From assembly GCA_964035545.1 (NCBI GenBank), contig CAXIUT010000091.1:1-33375 (forward strand): a stretch of DNA of 33,375 nt. The letters run 5' to 3'. Below, one piece after another: positions 1-9,276 of this stretch. Position 1 is the stretch's first letter; each line of letters starts with the position of its first letter. The notes below the pieces were generated by a model. The model was not told the DNA's origin, ran no database searches, and worked only from the letters and a program-made list of their open reading frames with translations. This stretch comes from Bugula neritina. Its lineage: Eukaryota; Bryozoa; Gymnolaemata; Cheilostomatida; Bugulidae. The position numbers were made by a program, and so were the translations under genes.

Positions 1-93
1 CCCAACCCCAACCCCAACCCCAACCCCAACCCCAACCCCAACCCCAACCCCAACCCCAACCCCAACCCCAACCCCAACCCCAACCCCAACCCC
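1..93. repeat. Left telomere, C4A2 repeats
   Basis: About 15.5 perfect CCCCAA units at the very start of the window, followed abruptly by unique AT-rich DNA. This is the orientation expected at a left chromosome end, since the G-strand runs toward the end. CCCCAA/TTGGGG is the telomere of Tetrahymena-type (oligohymenophorean) ciliates. The first bases are CCCAA, so the G-strand terminus reads TTGGG, the same register as the three interstitial tracts. The first start codon lies 147 bp inward. Confidence 0.97.
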
Positions 94-240
94 TGGATAT
101 TAGATAGTTAAATAAAGTATTTAATACTTTTTAAAATCATTTATTGTTATTAATGAATACCATAGCATAAATATTAATTTATACTATTTTCTATACCTTT
201 TTGTTTCTATATTATTGGAAATTCTGTATAATCACAACAT

Positions 241-504
241 ATGAAACCGCCTCCTCTCCTGAAATTCGACAAAAAATCATCTATAGAAACAATCCAACAA
301 TACCTCTACTTTCCAACCCGATCAGCCGGAACAGAAGACATCAACCAATAACAACTTAAATCATTTCTAATAGTAATAATAGTCATAACATCCATTTTAG
401 TTGCAACCATTTTTGCAATCAAATTCATGATAGTACTTCTAATACTAACTAGGCTACCACTAATACATACGGATAGTCAAATAATTGCGAGTAAACATTT
501 CTGA
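241..504 (+). CDS. Small single-TM protein, subtelomeric
   Basis: An 87-residue ORF with a TAA read as Glu, ending in TGA. It starts MKPPPLLKFDKK. The N-terminal ~40 residues are polar, followed by a strongly hydrophobic stretch (residues ~41-75, rich in I/V/L), which is probably one long or two closely spaced membrane helices. I do not recognise a family. It is the first gene after the telomere and converges on the MORN gene, whose end is 117 bp downstream. The intergenic DNA on either side shows nothing else. Being short, it could be a chance ORF, but the hydrophobic pattern and start context favour a real gene. Confidence 0.55.
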
Positions 505-621
505 TGTTCAATGGGTGGGAGTTTTACGTGTCATGCTCCAAATGCCAACAAGGTTTCAAAACTAATATTCATGGACAATGTTTGAGTAGTTGATTAATGA
601 TAGATTTGTTATTATGATATA

Positions 622-3108
622 TCAATGTTTTCTATTGCACCCGCAAGCACGCTTATACCCCTCTGTATCGCCCTAAGGAGATAGACTTTTCTGACGCTAT
701 GGCTTTTTAACCTGCTTTGGTATTGGCTTAGGCAGGGAATCTTGTGGTTATATTTTCTATTAGATTATGCTAACTGATCTAATTTTTCCTTAGTGAGGCA
801 GAGGTTAATGATTCTGGTCATCGATTTGGTTATCATTGATCCAATATCCTCTATACTTGATTTTTCCATTTTCCAGTAGCTATCCATATCCATGTCTGAA
901 GTTATTCTAAAAATTGCCTCCATATATCATACCGTTTCCATAGTTGATCTATCCATAACCACATTTTTTATCATTATAATATTCCCCTCGATATTCTATT
1001 GATGTTTTATTTTACTTGAAATAACCTTATCCATGACGAAGTCCATTAGAAAAGTTACCCCGGTAGTAGTTGCCATTCGACCAGTAGTACTATCCCTCCC
1101 CATTCGGTCTATTTCTCTAGTAATAGCCTACATAGGTCTATCCATTGTTGAATCTTTCAGTACCCATTCCATGCTTCAATGAATTTTTAAATTATCCCTA
1201 GTAACGACTTCCATTTTTCATCACAAATACTCCAAAACCTTCAACCCGATCTTTCTTCCATTCACCAATATAACTCTATCCTGATGGACTTGTCCACATA
1301 CCGCTTCCAGTTTTATGAGCATTCTACCACTGGCCATCATAAATCTACCCATTACCCCACTCGAAAACTCCTCTCCCATGCTTGACTCCCTTCCTAAACT
1401 ATCCCTTATAGTTTGAATTATCTGGAAGATACTAATGACCTTGGCCATGTTTGAGGTCGTTTTTGAGTTATCCTTAATATATTTTACCTGAGAAGTAGAA
1501 GATGATTCCTTTTCCATGTTTTTTTCCTTATTCTGAAAGCTATCCAAAGTAGACTCCATTTTGATATTTTTTTATTTGAAATAGTGAGGGAGATATTGTT
1601 CTAAATATATCATTTTTAGGTTTATAAAATCGATGAATCCAATCAACTTCATTAGAACCAAATGTCTGTCTGATAGGATGAATTATCTTTTGCTAGGCTA
1701 GTTCAGCTTGACCCACTTTCAATTCATGTTGAGATGGCACCTGAATGAGATAACTTTTCTTCTATTCTGGTAAATCAGACTTTTATATATTTTTAAATTT
1801 TTAATGACTTTTTAAATCATTTTTTAAAGTAAGACCTGTTTTCTAACTGAATTGACTTGTAGCTTTTTAGACAAATACACTACTTTGTTTTGATTTTTAT
1901 CTTGAATAATGAGGATTTGATTTTTATGGTACAAATGAGCTGTCTTTTTAGTTAGTTAGTTATTTTATGACATTTTATGGATCATCTGGTTTGTTAGGTC
2001 TTCTATCTGTTCTACTTTGCATTCTGAGAGGAGAAATATTGTTAGAACTTGGTACTGTTACAGGTTTGATGCTTGGTCCTTGTGTTGTTCTGCTTTAGTT
2101 TCTCTAGAAGACAGTGGTAGTGGGTTGCGTTTTGAATTCTGATGGATTTTAATAGAAGTTGCTGAGAGTTTATTTGAGAGGTCTTAGTGGTTTTACATCG
2201 ATAGTTTTACTGAAGACAGTTTCTTGTTATCCATATTATTTATATCTCTGTGAAAGTTTATTGATATTAGAGTGAAAACTGAAATCAAGTTTATTGATAT
2301 TTTGTAGATAAGCATTCATATTGTTATTAGTTGTTGGATTATATGAAGTATTAATGGTATTATTTCCATTTTTATTGTTATTATAGGCATTAATAAGTTT
2401 ATTTCTTCCTTGAATATTTCTTCTATTTTTAGGCGGAAGTAATTTATTTTAATCCGCATCGATAGATATCTAGGTCTGTTCTTTTATATTTTTATTTTTG
2501 TAAATTTCTTATTAATTGATATCAAGAGTAAGATAACTTGGTTTATGTAGGGGATGAAAAGGATAACTTTACTATTGCAGTTCTGGAACTAATTGAAGAT
2601 CTTAGGTTTGAACTTCTTGTGATGTTTTGTTTGGTTTGTAGACAGGAGAGCGGTAGAATGGTTTGACTGGTTGTTTGCGATGAGCTAAATATAAACGTTT
2701 TATTTATGCTTGTTTTTAGTCCTAGTTCAAAGGATATTATAACTGACGACTTGTTTTATACAGACTGGCTGAACTACGATCTTGCTTAGCTATTTAATTA
2801 ATTTGTTTATCTTATTTTAATCTTTTAAGTGTGTTCGTGTTGATCATATCTCCTCTTTTTAAAAATTTACGAATTTGGTCTATCTCTGGCAATCCTGAGT
2901 GATTTTGATGAATGGAGGCAACTGCTGGCATTTTTTGACCTCCATCAGATGAGACAGAATCGTTTTTAAAGAGAGAATTGTCAGATTAGTCTTATCTTTA
3001 TTTGAGAGGAATGAGAATGATAGGCAAATTATTATTTTGAGTTTATTTTTATTTAAGTGATTGAGGCTAGTTATTAGATTTTTAAAGTTTGAGGGGTTTC
3101 TCTTCCAT
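622..3108 (-). CDS. MORN-repeat protein
   Basis: An uninterrupted 828-residue frame once TAA/TAG are read as Glu. Residues 1 to ~500 are low-complexity, rich in Ser, Asn, Lys and Pro (Asn-rich around the middle). From about residue 515 to 790 there are roughly 11-12 tandem MORN repeats of ~20-23 residues with the pattern YxGxxxxGxxHGxG, for example YEGELKNDLKHGQG and HGRGVFEWGNGEIYDGQW. Many Glu of the YEGE core are written TAA or TAG, independent support for the code. A basic, Cys-containing tail follows. MORN arrays bind membranes or act as protein scaffolds, and ciliates and apicomplexans use them at the cortex or cytoskeleton; that role is an inference here. The start ATG follows an in-frame TGA. 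No intron is needed. Confidence 0.9.
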
Positions 3109-3206
3109 CTATAAAATTATTTATCAATTTTAATTATTATGAAACATAAACATAAATAAACTATTCCTAACTCTTATTGAAGAATTTGTAATATGATCAC
3201 AATCAA

Positions 3207-4163
3207 TCATTTCATGGTATTGTTCTCTCTCTTTTAGATTAGATCAGAATATGAGTCGTATTGACCAGAATTTATGGAACAATCTTTCAGTAATTAGACT
3301 ATTGCTTGCTTTCGATGATTTCTTTATTTGAGATTTCTCCAATTTTAGAACTTTTTCCACGACTAAGAACTTCTCCATTGATTCCATTTCCATTTTATAA
3401 ATATTTTTTTGGAGATCTAGCCTCTTGATGATTGTTGTATTTGTTCAATACTCATATATTTTGTTATTCTTTGACTTATTTAATTCTATTTCTGAATCCT
3501 TTTTAACTTTTTTAGTTTTTTATGCTATTCTAACCTTTATATTTCACATTTTTCTTACAATTATTTTTATTCTAAAATCGGTTCCATCAATTGATATCGC
3601 TTTTTTCTTTTGTGATTTTTCTTTTTTGAGACTTTTCTTATCTTATAAACTTTTCCAGATATTATTTTTTTAATAAACTAATTATTTTCTTATAGCTAAT
3701 CAACTTTAATTTGTTCTTTTTTTATTCCTTTTTCAAGTTTAATAGCTTCATCTTATTTACTATTTTTCATATCTTTTTAAAAATCTATTTTATGTTCTTA
3801 TATTTTAATAGATTCAAAAGTCTATTCATTTTAATTCTTTATTTCTCCATCAAAGAATCTTGATCTTTCCAAAATAGTAATACAATCAAAATACCACTAC
3901 CAGATAATAATCATATTTTTACCCATCAAATCTTCAAATATCGTCTTTTAGTCCTCCTACCATCTCTATATTTCATCAATTATTGCAAATATTATTTTTG
4001 AAGATTTCTATTAGGTTTATGTCTTGAAAGCTTAAGCATATTCCAATGCTCTTTCAGGGTCCATTTGCTTAAAAATACGATATGTTGTGCTTTTTAACTC
4101 ATCTTCTAAAAATGGAAGGTTAATTTGTTGTTTCTTTGGGAAAGAGTCTTACTAAAATATCAT
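3207..4163 (-). CDS. Charged coiled-coil protein, unknown
   Basis: A 318-residue frame (Glu code) starting MIFEEDSFPKK. Residues 1-110 look globular, with a phrase KQMDPERALEYAEAF and a Trp-containing helix. Residues ~110-240 are Lys/Glu-rich and likely coiled coil. The final ~60 residues are suspicious: in the annotated frame they are Trp-rich (KWKWNQW), whereas another frame of the same DNA gives a more ordinary helical sequence beginning MEMESMEKFLVVEK. A GT..AG intron of 35 nt near 3420-3450 would join to that alternative C-terminus, so the 3' end is uncertain. I recognise no family. It is transcribed divergently from the gene at 4324 and follows the MORN gene in the same direction. Confidence 0.65.
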
Positions 4164-4323
4164 TAATTTTAAGTACAATATTATTATCAACAAAAAATAA
4201 GTATTTTGAATTTAGCAACATTCAAAAACAATAAATTTTCTTACACAAACTAAATTCTATTCAAAGAATGATCTTTTGATTTAATATTGTTATAAATTTC
4301 GATTTAATAACGAATATTTAAAT
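4164..4323. promoter_or_regulatory. Divergent intergenic region, putative bidirectional promoter
   Basis: 160 bp of very AT-rich DNA between the starts of two divergent genes. Both promoters must lie here if the gene starts are right. No specific motif is claimed. Confidence 0.4.
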
Positions 4324-4959
4324 ATGAAAGCTCTACATATTTTGTCTAAATAGGCAACTGACAAACAAAAACCTTTACAGCTTTTCTCCAAATTGAAGGA
4401 AATTAAAAAACAAGAAGAACACATCTAAGGAGTGCCTATAGTTGAGTCAGACAACTAGGATGCTGATCATTAAAAATAACATATTCTGGTCATTCAGCAA
4501 AGACTTCAAGAGTTTAAAGAAAGAAAAGCGAGAGAAGTAGCTGAGATCTATAACAAAACGCAGGAAAGCATCGAAAACATCGTACTCAGGTTGAAGGATG
4601 ACATCCAGTATGAAGCACTTTGCGTTATGAATCCCAATAGTAAAGGCAGTATTGAAAGACAAAGTAAAACAAACAAAGATATGGGATCGACTCTGAGTGG
4701 TTCTATTGAAAAAAGCAAACAATTAGACACCCCATAATTTGATCTTCCTTCCTCAAAAGCAAGACCAAATGAGTTGACAGTCGACTTGAGAGAGTTCACT
4801 TTGGGACAGAAAGAGCAAGGCTCTTCTAACCATAGTAATAAAAGCAAGAAATAAGGAGAATAGTCTGAAGTAAGTGAGTTCAGAGTAAACGGTCGTTAAC
4901 CTTCTAGTCGAAGAATAAAAGACAAAATAATGAACTCAAACAAAAACAAGAACAAGTGA
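4324..4959 (+). CDS. Coiled-coil/low-complexity protein, unknown
   Basis: An open frame of 211 residues starting MKALHILSKEATDKQ and ending ...NKNKNK before TGA, without introns. Residues ~45-95 have a strong amphipathic helix (VIQQRLQEFKERKAREVAEIY), probably a short coiled coil. The C-terminal half is Ser/Lys/Glu-rich and likely disordered. The tracts open on the opposite strand here are shadows. I know of no family match. It lies between a divergent neighbour and a co-oriented membrane protein gene 92 bp downstream. Confidence 0.72.
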
Positions 4960-5051
4960 TCAATACTATATGCATTTATATTCGATAAAGCTTATTTATA
5001 CATTTACTCAGTTGTTTTTAAAAATCATTATTTAATTATTATTTAATCTTC

Positions 5052-5732
5052 ATGAACAACAATAACTCAACATCCCTCATCAGATCAACAATCAACGTCT
5101 TCATCTGCATAGCAGTATTGATTTCTCTCTTCCAAGAACTAGATATCTTTGGATCAAGTAGTGACTCAAACGCAACAGAGCAAAGTGCATAAGCTACTCC
5201 AGAAATCAATGTTAATGGAACAAAAGTTGATGGACTTGTCATTCTTACCACAGACAGTTTTAGGAAGGAATTTAAAGATCTACTCATAGAAAAATAATAT
5301 AACATAGAAATGAAAGATTTTCCATTTGAAGGAGAATAATACTGGATCAATTTGTTCCTTACACACGGACATATACTAGTTGTCTTTTTTTTGGTCTCAA
5401 AGTATCAAGCAGAATAAGATCAATCCAAAAAAACCAAATGGATGATCTTAGGCATGGTTCTAGTATTTGGATGGATGTTTGTCTCACCTTCTCTTAAAAC
5501 TCAAAGACTCGGATTGGAATTCAAAGGAGTTGTAGTCTATCAGAAAGACAGTTTTACAAAAGATTAAATCGCAAATAAAATAACAGCTTATGAAGAAGAT
5601 AGCGTTTTTGGACTTGACCCTCTTCCTTAAGAGCCGAAAGCAGTGAGAGCTTAGACAGCAGAGACAATTGAGCACTCATAGCCTCCACCGGAGACTTATG
5701 TATAAGTTCAAGAAGAAATAGATGATTTCTGA
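5052..5732 (+). CDS. Two-TM membrane protein, unknown
   Basis: 226 residues, no introns, with several TAA/TAG as Glu. A hydrophobic segment at residues ~14-28 could be a signal anchor. It is followed by a ~75-residue polar, acidic domain with NxT/NxS sequons, then two further hydrophobic segments around residues 103-116 (ILVVFFLVS) and 132-146 (WMILGMVLVFGWMFV). The C-terminal ~75 residues are acidic and Glu/Pro-rich and end IDDF before TGA. The topology suggests a lumenal or extracellular domain and an acidic cytosolic tail. I do not recognise the family. Confidence 0.75.
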
Positions 5733-5850
5733 TGATTGTTAACCATAAATATAATCTTTCTTATTAAATATACTGACATAGTTTTGGTTTTTAATTAATT
5801 TAGGACAGTAAATTTCGAAGATAATGGAAGATTGATGATAATAATAAGAA

Positions 5851-6039
5851 ATGGGGAACTGTTTATAGGCAAAGAAAAAGGCAATGCCGATTCCAGTAAA
5901 ACCTAGAAGAGAAAATAGAGAAAGATAAAAGATATCAAGACCATCAGTTGAGCCTTCTTATCCATCTATTGAAGATGTACTGAGATCATAAAAAATAAAT
6001 TAGAGAAAAAGGAAATCAAAAGAGTATAACTATGCATGA
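5851..6039 (+). CDS. Small basic protein with N-terminal MGNC
   Basis: A 62-residue ORF beginning MGNCLEAKKK, rich in Arg/Lys and ending KEYNYA before TGA. MGNC is the classic context for N-myristoylation at Gly2 with possible palmitoylation at Cys4, and the basic stretch after it would reinforce membrane binding. This would be a small peripheral membrane protein. It sits 118 bp after the preceding stop and 244 bp before the next start, in the same direction. A competing short ORF from ATG 5838 in another frame is less convincing. The call rests on the motif and codon pattern only. Confidence 0.45.
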
Positions 6040-6283
6040 TACATTTAGCTTAGATACTTTTCAAATAAAAATAACCATAATTGTCGATAGTAATGTAAAT
6101 TTTATTTCTTCTTTTTTAAATTACCTAAATAAATACAATTATTAATCAAAATAATCATAATTAAAAGTTTGTACTTATGGATCAAATTTGATTAAAGTTA
6201 TATTAAATTTATTAATGAGTGATAGTAAATACCATACAATTGACCCTCTTATCCTCTAAACCCTCAATCTCAACTAAAGAAGA

Positions 6284-6964
6284 ATGAACCACATCCTTGA
6301 TATTTTGCATGGAAGACCTCCAAAAGAACAATCCGTTTCAAAAAGAATCAATAAAACTACATTCAAAGATAATTCAAGTGCTAGCATCAGTCAAGAAGAC
6401 AGTCTACCACCTATTTTACTTCATAGAAAAATAAATAAAAAACCTAACACCTAAAGATTATAAAGACCATAAAGAACATAAAGACATGAAAAACCTGAGC
6501 CAAAAAGTTTTAGAAAAATAATTCATAATAAATCTAATGACACCTTAAAGGGAAGTCAATCCCGTTCTTTATAAAAAATAGTCCCAGGATAAGAACAATC
6601 TCCTGAGAACAGACATCGATTTCTTAAAAAAAATAGCAGTAATAAAAAAACACAAAGAATCAATACTATATAAACAATAAATTGGTAATAATAGATGATA
6701 AAAATGCAATAATAGAAGAAAATACAACTAATGCATGACTACATGATGGGAAAGTTAAAGAAAAGCAAATCACAAGAAATAAATACAAAAGATGTCTATC
6801 GAATGGAAATATAAGAAATGGTTAGTCAACTAACACCTATCTAGGAATTGGAATAAGCAGAAAAGAAGATGCAGAAAATGAAAAAAAGAAATAAACATCT
6901 ATTTACTTTTGATAAAAAATACTTCCTTAAATTGAACTCACATGATATGGTAGTATTATCCTGA
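6284..6964 (+). CDS. Basic, helix-rich hypothetical protein
   Basis: 226 residues from ATG to TGA, without an intron. The N-terminal half is Lys/Arg/Ser-rich with repeated ERxERxER-like segments and is probably disordered. The C-terminal ~90 residues contain a likely helix with alternating Glu/Lys and Met (MEIEEMVSQLTPIEELEEAEK) and end FDKKYFLKLNSHDMVVLS. No family is recognised. It lies just upstream of calcineurin A in the same orientation, and the 116 bp between them hold stops in all frames, so it is not an N-terminal extension of the phosphatase. Confidence 0.65.
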
Positions 6965-7080
6965 ATGATTTATCTTAATATATTTTAATATCTTCTTAGA
7001 AACTCAAATTCAATATTTCATATGAGTTTGATTAGTTAAATGAAAAATGAAGTTCTATTTTATAATCGAGTGAATTAAAA

Positions 7081-8527
7081 ATGGAAAAAAAAGAGAAATA
7101 ACATCGACCAAAACATAAAAAGAAAACCAAAACAGCCACTAACTAGTAAAAATATAAAACATCTGAACTAATCGCATAACTCAAAAAGATGGGACAACTT
7201 CCCAAAGAAAAACTTCTTTAGATCATCAATGAATCACAAAATATCATCAGTAACTTTTACAATAGTCAGAAAATTAACCAACAGTTCTTAAGCTAACATC
7301 ATCAATAATAATAGTTGGAGATATCCATGGACAATTCCATGATCTACTCAATCTATTTGATAAATTTGGATATCCTCCAACTGTTAGTTATCTTTTCCTT
7401 GGAGATTATGTCGATAGAGGACGGTTTTGTATCGAAGTTATGACAATTATGCTTGCACTAAAAATAAATTATCCCAAAAATATTTATTTACTCAGAGGAA
7501 ATCATGAAGGAAAAGTCATGACAACTTTATTTAACTTCAAAATAGAATGTACTTCTTTTTCAAATAAAGGTTAAGCTAAATATCAAAGCGAAGTCTACTA
7601 GTACTTTGTTGATTTTTTCACAAATTTACCTCTCTGCGCTATCATTGATAATAAATATTTTGCAGTTCATGGAGGACTCTCCCCAAAAGCCCAAACTATT
7701 GGTATTTTTATCATAAAAAAGATGATCTTTAAAAAATAAACAGATTTGTAGAAATACCTGACCAAGGTACAGTATGTGATCTCCTTTGGAGTGACCCTAT
7801 TGACTAGAATCATGAACAATGGCTTAATAATAAAAATCGATCATGTTCTTACTACTATAGTCCCAATCAATCTAAAAACTTCTTAACAAATAATTCTTTA
7901 AGAATGATTATAAGAGGACATTAAGTTCAATTGAAAGGTTATAAATATCAAAATGGTAGCAATAACTAACCTTTAGTTTTAACTATCTTTTCTGCTCCAA
8001 GGTATTGTGATACTTATCGAAATAAAGGAGCTATAGCTGTTATTAATGTATTTTTAGCATAATTAAGGGAAAAAAGTATCTTTATTCAATCTTTCAAAGA
8101 AGTTTAACACCCTTTTGTGCTAAGTAACTACCTTAATGCTTTTCAGTTAAGTTTTCCTGTCATGGCAGTAGGTGTGACTCGTATATTCAATCACATCTTG
8201 AAATATAATAAGATGAAAAAAGGTTTAAAAAAAGATAAATAAATAGATATGGTCCAAACCTATGAACACTTATAATCAATAGAATAGACTCTCGCTTTTC
8301 ATGCCAGATAAATAACAAATTTATTAAACATTTCATCACAAACAGCCGAAGGACTAATCACTGCAGATTAAAATATTTAATAAAGTCTAATATAGGCTAA
8401 TGAAATAAAAACTTTAACATCAATATAAAGATCAAAATAACCAATTATATTTGGACCCAAACAAGTCTAGTTTGTAAGGGTGAAGGCAAACAACGTAGAA
8501 GATGAGGATCCATTTGATTAAGTATGA
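7081..8527 (+). CDS. Calcineurin A-like phosphatase (PP2B catalytic subunit)
   Basis: Two 20-nt introns give a 468-residue protein, slightly shorter than typical calcineurin A (~500). The PPP-family metal-site motifs are all present: GDIHG (residues 73-77), GDYVDRG (~101), RGNHE (132-136) and HGG (190-192). LLWSDP and IIRGHE follow, the last Glu being a TAA codon at 7922-7924. An upstream helix (SELIAELKKMGQLPKEKLLEII) matches the N-terminal region of calcineurin A, and the segment after the catalytic core (HPFVLSNYLNAFQLSFPVMA) matches the PP2B region leading to the calcineurin B-binding helix. Calmodulin-binding and autoinhibitory regions are not recognisable. PP2B dephosphorylates Ser/Thr in response to Ca2+/calmodulin. 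In the motif after RGNHE, a Gly replaces the usual Cys/Arg. The start ATG follows an in-frame TGA. Confidence 0.93.
7250..7269 (+). other. 20-nt intron in calcineurin gene
   Basis: GTAACTTTTACAATAGTCAG. Removing it restores frame and joins INESQNIIK to NEPTVLKLT with exactly the residue spacing seen in calcineurin A before GDIHGQ. Retaining it breaks the frame. Confidence 0.88.
7702..7721 (+). other. 20-nt intron in calcineurin gene
   Basis: GTATTTTTATCATAAAAAAG. Removing it joins HGGLSPKAQTI to DDLEKINRFVEIPD, matching the family pattern (SPEINTLDDIRKLDRF). Retaining it breaks the frame. Confidence 0.92.
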
Positions 8528-8571
8528 TAAATACTGTTTTTAAACATCATCAACTTTATAATTAATAATCA

Positions 8572-9151
8572 ATGTTCAAACTAAAAAATCCCCTTTAAAC
8601 CATATTCATCATAGTCACAGTTATACAACTACTCGTCCTTATCGTCCTGATATCCCTGGTAGGTAAAAACCTTACCTATACAACCAAATTCACCCCACCA
8701 TCAACCGAACAATCCCTCAAAAATTCAGTCATACTTCACGTAAAGCCAAATTGTCATTGTACTCCTTTCCAGCCTACAAATCCTCACTCTACCAAGTCTA
8801 TCCTACATAGTCTTCATCAAATCGAAACGTGTATTCATCCCTCTCTGGGCTTTATACATAGCCTTGCTTGTCCTTCTCGTTCTAATATCGCTGTACTATC
8901 TCGCAGGCAGTCAAGACTATCGAGACTATCTTTCTCAGGTGAGCAAATCCATCGAAAGCACTTCAAACTACTGCCAAATTAGTCTTTGTAATAGAGCTAC
9001 CTGTACAAGAATGGCAAGCTATCACACTTCAAGAGGAATCGTGTATGCATTTATCGTGATTGGCATACTGGGAGGAGGGTATATAGCAGGAGCAGGGTTT
9101 TATATCAATTTAAAGAGAAGAAAAACCAATGAAATTGAATTGATTATGTGA
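8572..9151 (+). CDS. Tetraspan (claudin-like topology) membrane protein with one frame offset
   Basis: Four hydrophobic segments are seen: near the start (IFIIVTVIQLLVLIVLISL), then IVIVLLSSLQILTLPSL, WALYIALLVLLVLISLYY and IVYAFIVIGILGGGYIAGAG. Between the last two is a Cys-containing loop (NYCQISLCNRATC). This is a four-TM layout with the larger loop before TM4, but no family signature is recognised. TM1 and TM2-4 are in frames offset by +1. Deleting one A from the A5 run at 8665-8669 gives a smooth 192-residue protein; a 70-nt GT..AG intron would also work. It is the last gene of unit 1, its stop 56 bp before G4T2 repeats. Start ATG is 45 bp after calcineurin's stop. Confidence 0.65.
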
Positions 9152-9207
9152 TATAAATATTATAGAATATCGAATGAACACTGTTTTCCATACCAACTAT
9201 CCACACA

Positions 9208-9276
9208 GGGGTTGGGGTTGGGGTTGGGGTTGGGGTTGGGGTTGGGGTTGGGGTTGGGGTTGGGGTTGGGGTTGGG
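9208..9276. repeat. Interstitial telomeric tract 1 (G4T2)n
   Basis: 69 nt of perfect GGGGTT repeats (~11.5 units) ending ...TTGGG, then non-telomeric AAGTATT. The orientation is that of a right chromosome end. It lies 56 bp after the last stop of unit 1 and runs straight into the HECT reading frame, where it reads as Gly-Trp dipeptides. Confidence 0.97.

Noticed and set aside
505-621. Possible continuation of the first small gene past its TGA (a short Cys-containing reading).
   Set aside because: The only GT..AG intron that skips the TGA runs into antisense MORN coding DNA.
3425-3673. Hydrophobic 82-residue + strand ORF.
   Set aside because: Shadow of the Lys/Glu-rich coiled-coil gene on the minus strand.
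8130-8153. Possible 23-nt GTAACT..TTCAG intron in calcineurin.
   Set aside because: The segment encodes SNYLNAFQ, which aligns with the calcineurin A family, and removing it would break the frame.
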